Of a stretch of DNA of 64,000 bases, positions 8,243 to 17,053 are shown piece by piece. The position numbers were made by a program, and so were the translations under genes. The stretch's first letter is position 1. Each line of letters opens with the position of its first letter. The DNA is from Kangiella marina (GTDB lineage Bacteria; Pseudomonadota; Gammaproteobacteria; Enterobacterales; Kangiellaceae): NCBI RefSeq assembly GCF_039541235.1, contig NZ_BAABFV010000001.1:682001-746000 (forward strand), in the 5' to 3' direction. The notes under the pieces were generated by a model, which saw nothing but the letters and a program-made list of their open reading frames with translations, was not told the DNA's origin and made no database searches.

Positions 8243-9604
8243 ATGAGCAAAAAAGCTTTTGAGTTTAACTTTGATGGCCTTGTCGGCCCAACGCATAACT
8301 ATGCCGGTCTCTCGCACGGTAACGTCGCATCAACGGCTAACGCCAACTTAGTCGCTCGTCCTAAAGAGGCGGCTAAGCAGGGGCTTGCTAAGATGAAGGC
8401 ACTGCATGACATGGGCTTAAAACAAGGCGTATTAGCGCCTATGGAACGCCCTGACGTGCATACGTTGCGTAAGCTGGGTTTTACCGGTAGCGACGCCCAG
8501 GTCATCATCAAAGCCTCAAAGCAAGCTCCTAAAGTCTTAGCAGCGTGCAGCTCTGCATCGAGTATGTGGACTGCCAACGCTTGTACTATGGCACCATCAA
8601 GCGACACTGGCGACGGTAAAGCTCATTTCACGCCAGCTAACTTAGCGAATAAGTTTCACCGCTCGATTGAGCACGCCACCACTGGCCGTATTTTGCAGGC
8701 GATGTTCAAAGATGATAAACACTTTGCCCACCACCCTGCTTTGCCGATGGGCGATCACTTTGGTGACGAGGGTGCTGCTAACCACACGCGTTTCGTCGAT
8801 ATCAACGCAGACAAAGGTTATGGCAAAAAAGGCTTACACTTTTTTGTCTATGGTAAACACGCTTTTGATAGCAGCAAGCCAGCGCCTCACAAATACCCAG
8901 CGCGTCAATCTTTTGAAGCATCACAAGCAATATCGCGCTTACATCAGCTGGATATGGATAACACGGTTTTTGCCCAGCAAAACCCCCACGTCATTGATAA
9001 AGGCGTGTTCCATAACGATGTAATCGCTGTGGGTAACGGCAACGTGTTATTTGCTCACCAAAAAGCCTTCTTAAATCAGATGCAGGTTTATACCGACCTA
9101 GAACAAGCATTTGATGGCGAAGAGTTCCATGTGGTCGAAGTTGGCGCGAACGACGTCCCTGTTGAAGATGCCGTTAAGTCATATTTATTCAATAGTCAGC
9201 TAATCACGATGGATAACGGCGATATGGCCATCATCGCGCCGGGCGAATGTGAAACCACACCGTCAGTCAAAGAATACTTAGATTGGTTAGTGGAGCAGGA
9301 TACGCCAATCAAAGAAGTGAAAATCTTCGACGTGAAGCAATCCATGCAAAATGGCGGTGGTCCAGCGTGTCTACGTCAACGTGTCGTTTTGAACGAAACT
9401 GAAATCGATGCGATGAACCCAAATGTACTTATGTCGGACAAACTGTTTGGTGAGTTGAATACTTGGGTTGATAAGCATTACCGTGACACCCTGGAAGAAG
9501 ACGACTTGGCTGATCCAAGTTTATTAACAGAGTCACGCACTGCGCTGGATGAACTCACTCAAATCTTAAACCTTGGCTCCGTTTATCCGTTCCAACTCGA
9601 TTAA
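8243..9604 (+). CDS. astB: N-succinylarginine dihydrolase
   Basis: Second AST enzyme: succinylarginine + 2 H2O to succinylornithine + CO2 + 2 NH3. The 453-residue length is typical. The N-terminus [18 protein letters not shown] is a family hallmark. The central [17 protein letters not shown] and the C-terminal [14 protein letters not shown] segment with the nucleophile Cys are both intact, as in the amidinotransferase-fold active site. The ATG directly abuts the astD stop codon. A strong bidirectional terminator follows. Cytoplasmic. Confidence 0.96.
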   Translation: MSKKAFEFNFDGLVGPTHNYAGLSHGNVASTANANLVARPKEAAKQGLAKMKALHDMGLKQGVLAPMERPDVHTLRKLGFTGSDAQVIIKASKQAPKVLAACSSASSMWTANACTMAPSSDTGDGKAHFTPANLANKFHRSIEHATTGRILQAMFKDDKHFAHHPALPMGDHFGDEGAANHTRFVDINADKGYGKKGLHFFVYGKHAFDSSKPAPHKYPARQSFEASQAISRLHQLDMDNTVFAQQNPHVIDKGVFHNDVIAVGNGNVLFAHQKAFLNQMQVYTDLEQAFDGEEFHVVEVGANDVPVEDAVKSYLFNSQLITMDNGDMAIIAPGECETTPSVKEYLDWLVEQDTPIKEVKIFDVKQSMQNGGGPACLRQRVVLNETEIDAMNPNVLMSDKLFGELNTWVDKHYRDTLEEDDLADPSLLTESRTALDELTQILNLGSVYPFQLD

Positions 9605-9617
9605 TTTTTTAAAGCAC

Positions 9618-9656
9618 AAAAAAGCCCGCGTCAATCTAGCATTGCGCGGGCTTTTT
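9618..9656. terminator. Bidirectional terminator between astB and the M56 peptidase gene
   Basis: GCCCGCG (9624-9630) pairs with CGCGGGC (9645-9651). An A-tract before and a T-tract after serve the converging genes on both strands. Confidence 0.85.
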
Positions 9657-9671
9657 ATTAACCTAACAAAA

Positions 9672-11813
9672 TTACAGGCTTAAATCTTTCGAATCCAAGT
9701 CAAACTTCATTTTATACTTCATACCTTTCTTACCGTAATCTTTTTCAGCAAACTCCCACTGCTTAACAGCGTCAATAGCGTCTTTATTAAAGAGCCCGTT
9801 GTCACTAGACTCGGTTACCTGGATATTGCTTGCTTTGCCACTGTCATTGATATCAAAGGTTAAATCCACATAGCCTTCAATATTTTGCTCCACTGCAGCC
9901 TTAGGGTAACTTGCTCTAGGCTGATGTATTGGCTCAACTGGACTTGATGCTTTAGGGGGCATGGGCGGTGTACGCGTCATTACTCGCTCGGAAGCTCTCA
10001 CACGAGTTGGTGCGTTGGCTGCTTTAGGAGGCATGGGCGGTATACGCGTCATTACTCGCTCAGAAGCTCGCACACGAGTTGGAGCGTTGGCTGCTTTTGG
10101 TGGCTTAGGTGGATGCGGGATTGCTTTGAACTTTTTATCAAAAAACGCCTTTTCTTCGCTGGTCATTTCACGCTCTTTACCATCGACTTCAATAGAATAC
10201 TGACCGTTCGACTTGATATAAGTTTTTCCATTATCATCAACTAGCTTGATAATATCGGTGGTACGGCTTGAACCATTTTTAATGATGTTTTCACTGACTA
10301 CAACGGTTCGATGCGAATCGTTACCTGGGGCACGACTCCGCTGATAGATGCGTTGTTCATGGACATCCTTCTTAGCTTGTTCAAGGTCTTGTCTTGCGCG
10401 CTCAATATCAACTCTAATATTTTCTCTATCACGAGCTAACTGCTCTTTTGCACGATGCAAATCTTCTTTATAACGATGCATTTCCTCTTTAGAAAGATTG
10501 CCTTTTTCAAACTCAAGCTGAATCTCTTGTTGGGCTTTAGCTATCTCTTCGCGCGCGCTTTCCATTTCAACTTGAGCGAGCTCAATTTCATCAGCATGTA
10601 GCTCTAATACTTTATGGGCATCTTCAATTTCTTTTTCAATTTGAATCAACTCATCTTCCGAAAGCGCTAGTTCCTTCATAGCCTCTTCATGCTTACGTTC
10701 GAAGTCAACACGCTCAGCTTCGGTCATTTCACGACGCTTACCGTCTTCTTCAATATAAAACTTATCGTTTTCTTGAATATAAAGCGCATCATCATTGTCG
10801 TACTGAACCACAAATTGTGCGTGGCGATTCTCATCAACGGTCACATTTTCCGAAACGACAATGTGCTTTTCCGGGCTGTGTTTTACCTCTTTATTTGCGG
10901 CGTAAACTGCACAGCAACTTAGTGCGAGCATGGCGCCGAGTGTCATCGTTACCTTACCTTTGCGATTAATAGGTTTAGTTATATTCATAATGCGTTCCTC
11001 AAGTTGGTTAAAAACCTTCCATGAGCAAAGCAGACTTACAGAGTGAGTGGCAGAAACTGTTGAAAGCAGAGCATGACCATAGTCTTTCGTCCGTGATTCA
11101 CTGGTTTTATTCAGCACTAAGTAGTCACAGAATAACTCTTGGTCATGTCGAAAATTTTTGCGGGCGATATAAATCAGCGGATTAAACCAACCGACGCAGA
11201 CCAACACATCCCACAACAAATTGAGCCACAAATGCTTTTGCTTAATATGCTGTTCTTCGTGCTCAATAATGAGTTGGATTTGTTGTACTGACAGTTGTTT
11301 CGCAATGTGCGTCGGAAAATAAATGGTCGGTTTAATAAAACCATACACCGCCGGAGACATATCTTTATGCTCTACGGCAATAACTTGGTAACGCCGAGCT
11401 TTAAATAATTCCGCTCCAGGCAAATCATCAAGTGGACGACGAATATCCTTCAAGTTTTTGCGCAGTTCAATGTGCTGAATAATCAGTCGCAATAATAATA
11501 ATGTCGTGCCTGATAACCATAAAGCGCCCAACCACCAATAATTCTGCAGAGTTTCAACAGGTTTAATGATCATAACGCTCACGGCTTGGCCGATATAACT
11601 GGAGTTGGCGCTGGAAAAATCAATGGAAGCAATGACTTTTGCCACCACAAACCCTAAAGGAATCGCCAGCCACAGTAAGTAGGAGTTGTAACTTTTCGTG
11701 GTTTTTCGGATAAAAAATCGAACCACTAAAACCGTTAATACAATAACGCTTAGGTCGAGATTAAATTGCCAGAAGGCATCTAACCAACCATTAAACTTTA
11801 AATCACTTAACAT
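9672..11813 (-). CDS. BlaR1/MecR1-like M56 membrane peptidase fused to a TonB C-terminal domain
   Basis: A roughly 713-residue protein. The N-terminal third has four hydrophobic segments and a gluzincin site, HEEQH, at about residue 185, followed by the M56 pattern RHDQELFCDYLVL. After a further TM (MTLGAMLALSCCAVYA) comes a periplasmic part. Two related domains there (VVSEN...EDGKRREMTEAE and VVSEN...VDGKEREMTSEE) flank a long charged coiled coil. Two 24-residue Pro-rich repeats follow, and then a TonB domain (YPKAAVEQNIEGYVDLTF...VKQWEF). The chosen ATG has an AAGGAAGG ribosome site; a TTG 21 nt upstream is an alternative. It overlaps blaI by 11 nt. Probably a signal-transducing protease acting on BlaI; the role of the TonB part is unknown. 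Confidence 0.85.
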   Translation of the reverse strand: MLSDLKFNGWLDAFWQFNLDLSVIVLTVLVVRFFIRKTTKSYNSYLLWLAIPLGFVVAKVIASIDFSSANSSYIGQAVSVMIIKPVETLQNYWWLGALWLSGTTLLLLRLIIQHIELRKNLKDIRRPLDDLPGAELFKARRYQVIAVEHKDMSPAVYGFIKPTIYFPTHIAKQLSVQQIQLIIEHEEQHIKQKHLWLNLLWDVLVCVGWFNPLIYIARKNFRHDQELFCDYLVLNKTSESRTKDYGHALLSTVSATHSVSLLCSWKVFNQLEERIMNITKPINRKGKVTMTLGAMLALSCCAVYAANKEVKHSPEKHIVVSENVTVDENRHAQFVVQYDNDDALYIQENDKFYIEEDGKRREMTEAERVDFERKHEEAMKELALSEDELIQIEKEIEDAHKVLELHADEIELAQVEMESAREEIAKAQQEIQLEFEKGNLSKEEMHRYKEDLHRAKEQLARDRENIRVDIERARQDLEQAKKDVHEQRIYQRSRAPGNDSHRTVVVSENIIKNGSSRTTDIIKLVDDNGKTYIKSNGQYSIEVDGKEREMTSEEKAFFDKKFKAIPHPPKPPKAANAPTRVRASERVMTRIPPMPPKAANAPTRVRASERVMTRTPPMPPKASSPVEPIHQPRASYPKAAVEQNIEGYVDLTFDINDSGKASNIQVTESSDNGLFNKDAIDAVKQWEFAEKDYGKKGMKYKMKFDLDSKDLSL
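9950..10093. repeat. 72-bp tandem duplication inside the M56-TonB gene
   Basis: Two adjacent copies (9950-10021 and 10022-10093) differ at only a few bases and encode the 24-residue unit AANAPTRVRASERVMTR-x-PPMPPK. A degenerate third Pro-rich block follows (KPPKPPHP). This lengthens the Pro-rich linker before the TonB domain and could vary in copy number by slippage. Confidence 0.85.
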
Positions 11814-12180
11814 CGCTGCCTTCCTTGTCGTCAAGTAACCCTTTTAAATAATCCAGTTCCTTTTGTGACAACTGCTTATTTTCAACAAAGGTTGCCAGTA
11901 ATTCTTTCATATTGCCTTTAAAGACCTTATCAAGAAAACCTTCACTTTCGTCGGCTAAGAACTCTTCTCGCTCTATGGCGGGAGAGTACAAATAACGACG
12001 ACCATCTTTCTCGTAGGAGACAACACCCTTCTTAACTAAACGATTAAGAAAGGTTTTTACTGTTTTTTCGCTCCACTCTCGAGATTGTAGTTTTTCAACG
12101 ACTTCAAGACTGGATAATGGAGATTCCTGCCACAGAACATCCATCACATTTTTTTCTGCTTCACTCACTCTGATTGTCAT
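11803..12180 (-). CDS. BlaI/MecI/CopY-family transcriptional repressor
   Basis: A 125-residue winged-helix repressor. The N-terminus ISEAEKNVMDVLWQ-like (VSEAEKNVMDVLWQ) and the recognition region WSEKTVKTFLNRLVKKGVVSYEKDGRRYLYSP are typical of MecI/BlaI. The C-terminal part (dimerisation, cleavage by BlaR1-type proteases) ends LKGLLDDKEGSDVK and overlaps the downstream M56 gene, so the pair is co-translated. Two TACAnnTGTA operators lie 59-100 bp upstream, one overlapping a predicted -10 box, which indicates autorepression. No beta-lactamase is nearby, so the regulated response is probably different from penicillin resistance. Confidence 0.9.
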   Translation of the reverse strand: MTIRVSEAEKNVMDVLWQESPLSSLEVVEKLQSREWSEKTVKTFLNRLVKKGVVSYEKDGRRYLYSPAIEREEFLADESEGFLDKVFKGNMKELLATFVENKQLSQKELDYLKGLLDDKEGSDVK

Positions 12181-12238
12181 ACTCGACTCATATCAGTTTA
12201 GGGTTGTTTAAATGAATACTGCATTTAGCAATCAAATT

Positions 12239-12254
12239 GATTACACATGTAATC
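12239..12254. promoter_or_regulatory. BlaI-type operator 1
   Basis: GATTACACATGTAATC is a perfect palindrome containing TACAnnTGTA, the core recognised by BlaI/MecI repressors. It lies upstream of the BlaI gene and 26 bp (centre to centre) from a second near-identical site. Confidence 0.75.
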
Positions 12255-12263
12255 CACAACTAA

Positions 12264-12292
12264 AGATTACACCTGTAATCATTAATAAGCAA
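12264..12292 (-). promoter_or_regulatory. Predicted blaI promoter overlapping BlaI-type operator 2
   Basis: On the minus strand a -35 TTGCTT (12287-12292) and -10 TAATCT (12264-12269) are spaced by 17 bp. The second operator, GATTACACCTGTAATC (12265-12280), covers the -10 and part of the spacer. A repressor bound there would block polymerase, fitting negative autoregulation. The sites could also affect the divergent symporter gene. Confidence 0.65.
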
Positions 12293-12346
12293 GTATAAAT
12301 TTGCAGTTTTTTTAACAATGACTTAGAGTTCATGAATCTTTAACAA

Positions 12347-13669
12347 ATGACTAAAACAATGAACTTAAGCGTCAAAATTCTAATTTTCATGGTTCTCGGG
12401 GCCATCGTTGGGGTACTTTTCCTTCAGTTTGGCGACTATCAATGCGCCAAAAGTTTAGCAGAGGGCGAGTGTCAGGCTCTTCAGGAAAACAGTTGGGCAT
12501 ATACCTATTTCGTCGAAGGCCTGTTTAATATTGGCGGCAGTCTCTTTATCAATGCATTGAAAATGTTGATGGTGCCGTTAGTATTAGTGTCACTGGTTTG
12601 TGGTGTGTATTCTCTGGCAGATCCATCAAAACTCGGTCGCTTAAGTTTAAAGTCGATTGGCCTGTACCTTCTAACCACGGCAATAGCGCTTACTCTAGCG
12701 TTAACGTTAGCTTCAATTTTCCAACCAGGTGTTGGTATGCCGGTCGGTGAAGCAAATTTTGATGCCAGTGATAAACCACCCCTTTCAGATGTCATTATCA
12801 ACATCGTGCCGACGAACCCTTTTGAAGCGATGGTCAGTGCCAATATGCTTCAAATCATTGTTTTCGCCATTTTGGTCGGTCTGGCAATCACTTTATCCGG
12901 TGAGCAAGGCAAACGCATCGGTAACTGGTTCGAAGATGCCAATAAAGTGGTTATGGAGCTGGTCAACATCATTATGCGATTCGCGCCCTACGGTGTCTTT
13001 TTCCTTATCGCTAAAACCTTTTCCACTTTCCCATTCTCCGATCTGGTGGGTTCGTTGGGCAGTTACTTTATTTTAGTGATCGTTGGCCTTCTGTTACATG
13101 CTCTATTAACTTACAGCGTTCTCATCACGCTATTTACGCGCCTCAACCCGATTAAGTTCTTTAAAGCGATGTGGCCTGCCATGCTGACGGCGTTCGGTAC
13201 ATCAAGCAGTAACGCGACGCTTCCAGTGACTATGCGTTGTGCAGAAGCTAATTTGGGCGTTCATAAAAACACCTTTTCGTTCACTTTGCCTCTCGGTGCT
13301 ACCATCAACATGGATGGCACCGCAATCATGCAAGGTATCGCTACCCTGTTTATCGCGCAGGCTTACAGCGTTGACCTCAGCATGGCGCAGTTGCTGACGG
13401 TAGTTCTGACCGCAACATTAGCCTCTATCGGTACCGCAGGCGTTCCGAGTGTTGGTTTGATTCTACTCGCAGGAGTACTAACTCAGGTGAATCTACCAGT
13501 CGAAGCCATTGGTATGATTCTTGGTATTGACCGTTTACTCGATATGACGCGAACAGCGGTTAACATTACGGGCGACGCTGCGGTAACAACCATCGTCGCT
13601 AAATCCGAAGATGAAATTGATATCGAGACCTTTAACGATACTAACAACCGAAGCAATTTCGACGACTAA
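12347..13669 (+). CDS. Dicarboxylate/amino acid:cation symporter (DAACS family)
   Basis: A 440-residue member of the GltP/DctA/SLC1 family. It has about eight membrane spans plus the re-entrant loops. The first loop carries the serine-rich TAFGTSSSNATLP motif; NMDGTAIMQG lies in TM7 and contributes the Na+ and substrate sites, and a TM8 segment, MTRTAVNITGDAA, carries the substrate-binding Arg/Asp. It would import glutamate, aspartate or C4-dicarboxylates with Na+ or H+. A periplasmic insert with three Cys (CAKSLAEGECQALQ) near residue 35 is unusual. No clear ribosome site precedes the ATG. It is divergent from blaI and followed by a lipoprotein gene after 21 nt. Confidence 0.92.
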   Translation: MTKTMNLSVKILIFMVLGAIVGVLFLQFGDYQCAKSLAEGECQALQENSWAYTYFVEGLFNIGGSLFINALKMLMVPLVLVSLVCGVYSLADPSKLGRLSLKSIGLYLLTTAIALTLALTLASIFQPGVGMPVGEANFDASDKPPLSDVIINIVPTNPFEAMVSANMLQIIVFAILVGLAITLSGEQGKRIGNWFEDANKVVMELVNIIMRFAPYGVFFLIAKTFSTFPFSDLVGSLGSYFILVIVGLLLHALLTYSVLITLFTRLNPIKFFKAMWPAMLTAFGTSSSNATLPVTMRCAEANLGVHKNTFSFTLPLGATINMDGTAIMQGIATLFIAQAYSVDLSMAQLLTVVLTATLASIGTAGVPSVGLILLAGVLTQVNLPVEAIGMILGIDRLLDMTRTAVNITGDAAVTTIVAKSEDEIDIETFNDTNNRSNFDD

Positions 13670-13690
13670 AAACCCAGACAAGGACGTTGT

Positions 13691-14239
13691 ATGTTTAAAA
13701 AAGTTCTGATGATCGCAGCACTGGCATTCCTCGTCAGTGCCTGTTCCCACATTCCTTTATCAACCATGTTAAGCATGTCCTCTTTTGACGAGGAGGACTT
13801 CGCTCAAATCACACCAGAGACTATAAGAGCTAAAATTACAACGGATGTTGCTGATAAGTTTGCTGAAGAGAAAACGTCACTAAAGTTTGTGTTGGTCAGT
13901 CCGTCCAAAAAAATAGACAAAACACTACCGTTAAAAATTGTTTCTGAGACCCTCGGTAATGAAGAGCATTGGTTTCAAGAAGATTCCATCAAGCATGTCA
14001 CGGTTTTCAAGCTTTCACCGTCAGCCATTGAGGATTTTAAAGAGATACAACAAACAATAGCCGAGAAGCATCCCACTGGAAGTCGTCAGCTGCATTTTTC
14101 AATTCGGTGGGGTATGGATAAACAGAATCCAGGGCCTTACAGATTAACCGCTGAGCTGCTTCTCGATGCAGAAGACGGTTACTTCACGCTCATTGATGAC
14201 TTTGAAATTGACTATGACAAGATGAGCTCTTCGCCCTAA
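13691..14239 (+). CDS. Hypothetical lipoprotein
   Basis: A 182-residue protein with a clear lipoprotein signal: MFKKVLMIAALAFLVSAC, Cys at 18. After the lipobox, SHIP at +2 (Ser) suggests outer membrane sorting. The remainder is a soluble alpha/beta-like sequence (TPETIRAKITTDVADKF, LPLKIVSETLGNEEHWFQED, SIRWGMDKQNPGPYRLTAELLLD) that I do not recognise. It starts 21 nt after the symporter gene with a Shine-Dalgarno AAGGAC and is probably cotranscribed with it. No function can be assigned. Confidence 0.75.
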   Translation: MFKKVLMIAALAFLVSACSHIPLSTMLSMSSFDEEDFAQITPETIRAKITTDVADKFAEEKTSLKFVLVSPSKKIDKTLPLKIVSETLGNEEHWFQEDSIKHVTVFKLSPSAIEDFKEIQQTIAEKHPTGSRQLHFSIRWGMDKQNPGPYRLTAELLLDAEDGYFTLIDDFEIDYDKMSSSP

Positions 14240-14261
14240 GCGTCTCATTACCAAAGCCTGC

Positions 14262-14301
14262 CCCCATACTCCTTTCACCATAGAACAGTATGAGTATGGG
14301 G
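14262..14301. terminator. Hairpin between convergent genes
   Basis: Perfect 10-bp arms CCCCATACTC and GAGTATGGGG (14262-14271/14292-14301) are separated by 20 nt. There is no U-tract on either side, so termination is possible but not certain. Confidence 0.45.
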
Positions 14302-14312
14302 AGATCTTAAGC

Positions 14313-16229
14313 CTAGATTAGATGTTGCTGGTAAAAAGACAATTCAGCCTCAAAAGCACGGATAATGGTATCGGGCTTCCTAAAGCCATGCCCTTCCCCC
14401 TCAAAAGTGATGTACTCGTAAGGCAAACCTTTTTCTTTTAGTGCCTCAACCATGGCTTCTGCTTGGTTGGGAGGCACCACCTTGTCCTCAAGCCCTTGAA
14501 GAATCAATATAGGGCAAGATAGCTGATCGGTATGATTGACCGGTGATCGCTGCTGATAAATATCAGCTTGTTCTGGATAGGAACCAACCACACTGTCTAA
14601 ATAGCGAATTTCAAACTTATGGCTGTCTTGAGATAACGACACCAAGTCAGCCACACCGTAACGGCTCATACCCGCTTTAAAAACATCATGGAAGGTTAAG
14701 GCACATAACGTGGTATAACCGCCCGCAGAACCGCCGCGTATGGCCATTCTATCGCCATCAATCAGCCCTTCCGCGGCTAAGTAACGTCCCATAGCGATAC
14801 AGTCATCGACATCAACTAAACCCCACTGTCCTTTTAGTTTATCCCTGTAAGCGCGACCATAGCCCGTGCTACCACGGTAATTTACATCCGCCACAGCAAA
14901 GCCTCGACTGGTCCAAAACTGTACTTTGGAATCCAAGCCACTGTCAGCCATCGCTGTTGGGCCACCATGACTCATCACAATAAGCGGCGGTAGCTCGGAA
15001 TCAGGGCCTTGGAACTGGCTGTTCGTCGGAGGATAAAAGAAACCATGAGCCGTTTCGCCGCCAGAAGTCGGGAAGCTGACATGTTGCGCTTGGGAGATGT
15101 CGCGTTGATCCGTTTTGCTGTCTAAATCTGACAGTACGCACTCACTTATTATCTGGTATCGCTCATCAAGCACCACCTCAATCACTGACTCAGGCTGAGT
15201 AGGGTTAGCAGCCAAAAAGTAGACATGCTGCTGATGATTCTGTTCTTGCACCACCATTTGGCCACTAAAAGCCGTCCACTTATCGCTCAGAGTGGTTATA
15301 GACTGATCGTTCAAATCAATAAGATACAACGCCTGAGATCCCTTACGAGTACCAATGGCTAGCAATGTACTGGCATCCAACTCATGCCAAATACGGCATC
15401 CGAAAACCCACTGCGGCAGCGCAAACTCGATCTCTTCCGCTTTGTGCAGCGGAGCTTCGTGACCTTCCTTGTACAAGTGCCACCAGCCCTCAAAGTCAGC
15501 CGCATATACAAGTTCACTGTTGCTAGTCCATTCAGGCTGATACGCTGAGACGTTAGATTGCTGAATCACCGGCTTAGCATTCGTTAACTTGCCATTATTC
15601 AGTTCCGCAGACCAAACCTCCGTTTCATCCCACGGCATGTGGGGATGATTCCAGCAAAGCCAGCTAATACGTTTTCCATCAGGACTAATACGTGGGTTTG
15701 AGTAAAAGTCATAGCCCTCAGCCACGACATCAATATGTTGCGAGCCATCCAGAGGAACTTTAACTAACTCATTAATCACCTCATTTTCTTCATGACGCTC
15801 ACGAACACAAATCGTGTAAGACGAGGTTTCATCAATCGTGCCATCGTTGTAACGCCAGCTACGCTTGCTAGGCGGCTCAGGTGTTAAAGCAACGACCTCC
15901 AGGGTCTTTAAATCTTGTCGATACAGTTGTTGCTGTTCATCATCGACAAACAGCAAGTAGCGATCATTCAGCCAAAAGTCGCAACCACCGTATTCGTGAA
16001 CTCTGGTGCGAACATTATAGTCTGCTGGCGTAATATCCTGGCGCTTGCCATCCACACAACGGACAATAACACCACGTCCTTGTTCTTCTGGACGGCCTTC
16101 CAGCCAATAGATAGCGTCGCCGGTCGCTTGAATTTGCCCTAAGCGGGTAGATTTACTCGCAAGTTGCTCGGCACTGATAGGAGAGTCCCAAAGCCCGAAA
16201 GGTTGTATCGTTTTATTTTCTTGAGTCAT
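14313..16229 (-). CDS. S9-family prolyl oligopeptidase-like serine peptidase
   Basis: A 638-residue cytosolic-looking protein without a signal peptide. The first 370 residues form a WD/beta-propeller-like region. The C-terminal alpha/beta hydrolase has the nucleophile elbow GGSAGGYTT, a catalytic Asp in GLEDKVVPPNQA and a His in GEGHGFRKPD. The HGGPTAMAD segment supplies the oxyanion region. Length and order match dipeptidyl aminopeptidase/acylaminoacyl-peptidase relatives, which degrade short or blocked peptides. It lies 12 nt downstream of the disrupted tpm gene on the same strand. Substrate specificity cannot be read from the sequence. Confidence 0.9.
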   Translation of the reverse strand: MTQENKTIQPFGLWDSPISAEQLASKSTRLGQIQATGDAIYWLEGRPEEQGRGVIVRCVDGKRQDITPADYNVRTRVHEYGGCDFWLNDRYLLFVDDEQQQLYRQDLKTLEVVALTPEPPSKRSWRYNDGTIDETSSYTICVRERHEENEVINELVKVPLDGSQHIDVVAEGYDFYSNPRISPDGKRISWLCWNHPHMPWDETEVWSAELNNGKLTNAKPVIQQSNVSAYQPEWTSNSELVYAADFEGWWHLYKEGHEAPLHKAEEIEFALPQWVFGCRIWHELDASTLLAIGTRKGSQALYLIDLNDQSITTLSDKWTAFSGQMVVQEQNHQQHVYFLAANPTQPESVIEVVLDERYQIISECVLSDLDSKTDQRDISQAQHVSFPTSGGETAHGFFYPPTNSQFQGPDSELPPLIVMSHGGPTAMADSGLDSKVQFWTSRGFAVADVNYRGSTGYGRAYRDKLKGQWGLVDVDDCIAMGRYLAAEGLIDGDRMAIRGGSAGGYTTLCALTFHDVFKAGMSRYGVADLVSLSQDSHKFEIRYLDSVVGSYPEQADIYQQRSPVNHTDQLSCPILILQGLEDKVVPPNQAEAMVEALKEKGLPYEYITFEGEGHGFRKPDTIIRAFEAELSFYQQHLI

Positions 16230-16721
16230 ACACTGATATCATTAATCTAAATGAATGTCATACAGCACCTCATCCAGACGGCTTAACTGAAGTTCACGCC
16301 ACCTCGGATGTGAATCTAAGATGCTGATTCGATTGAGTTCTTTGATGCTAGAGTTTGGGAATAGTCGCTCGATTTCTGCGAGACCAACGAAAAATGGCGG
16401 CCCCGACATTTCATTTTGATCGTAACTCATAGTGACCAAAAGAATATGGCCCTTTGGCTTCAAAAAACTGAGTAGGTGTGCCGCATAATCTGTTCTGAGC
16501 TCTTCTGGCAGGGCGACCAAGGCAGCTCGATCAAAGATTCGCTCAAAGCCTCCCGTATCCTCAACCTTAAGCTCAAAAAAGTCAGCACACCACAGATCAA
16601 TATTTGGCGCTGAATAATGAGTCTTACTGCTTGCTTGCTCGATGTTTGGTGCTAGACCACTATCGGTGAAAAAAGACTCTACTGCTTTGGGGTTGAATTC
16701 CACCCCTACCGCATTGATGCC

Positions 16722-17053
16722 CTGACTGGCAAGAAAGTTTAAATCTAGAGTCTTACCGCACAGTGGTAGCAGCACCTTTTTCTGATCCGAAAAATAAGAT
16801 TCAAACTGCTCAACCAAAAAGTGGTGAGGAGCCGTTAAATGAAACAAGTCGGAGGCCAAGCGGTCTTAGGAAGACAAGCTTGACAGGCAACTCCTTGGCT
16901 CACAGAACGACATGGCTACGATCCGACTTCTGACTGGCAAGAAAGTTTAAATCTAGAGTCTTACCGCACAGTGGTAGCAGCACCTTTTTCTGATCCGAAA
17001 AATAAGATTCAAACTGCTCAACCAAAAAGTGGTGAGGAGCCGTTAAATGAAAC
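16722..17053. repeat. 124-bp perfect direct repeat flanking an 84-bp insert
   Basis: Copies 16722-16845 and 16930-17053 are identical over 124 bp, both covering the N-terminal coding part of tpm. The repeat unit plus insert is 208 bp. Recombination between the copies would remove the insert and restore the gene. Confidence 0.9.
16846..16929. mobile_element. 84-bp element with 8-bp terminal inverted repeats
   Basis: The segment starts AAGTCGGA and ends TCCGACTT, perfect terminal inverted repeats. Inside are pairing segments GCCAAG/CTTGGC and, read on the minus strand, a small hairpin GTCTT-CCT-AAGAC. It has no coding capacity. The flanking 124-bp duplication is far too long for a normal target-site duplication, so the mechanism is unclear. 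Calling it mobile is an inference from the inverted repeats and its place inside a gene. Confidence 0.45.

Noticed and set aside
9950..10093. CRISPR-like repeat
   Set aside because: Two coding tandem copies in frame, with no spacers.
9961..10203. Plus-strand frame with an apparent protein repeat
   Set aside because: It is the antisense reading of the 72-bp tandem repeat in the M56-TonB gene.
16722..17053. Target-site duplication of a normal insertion sequence
   Set aside because: 124 bp is far longer than any usual target duplication and no transposase gene is present.
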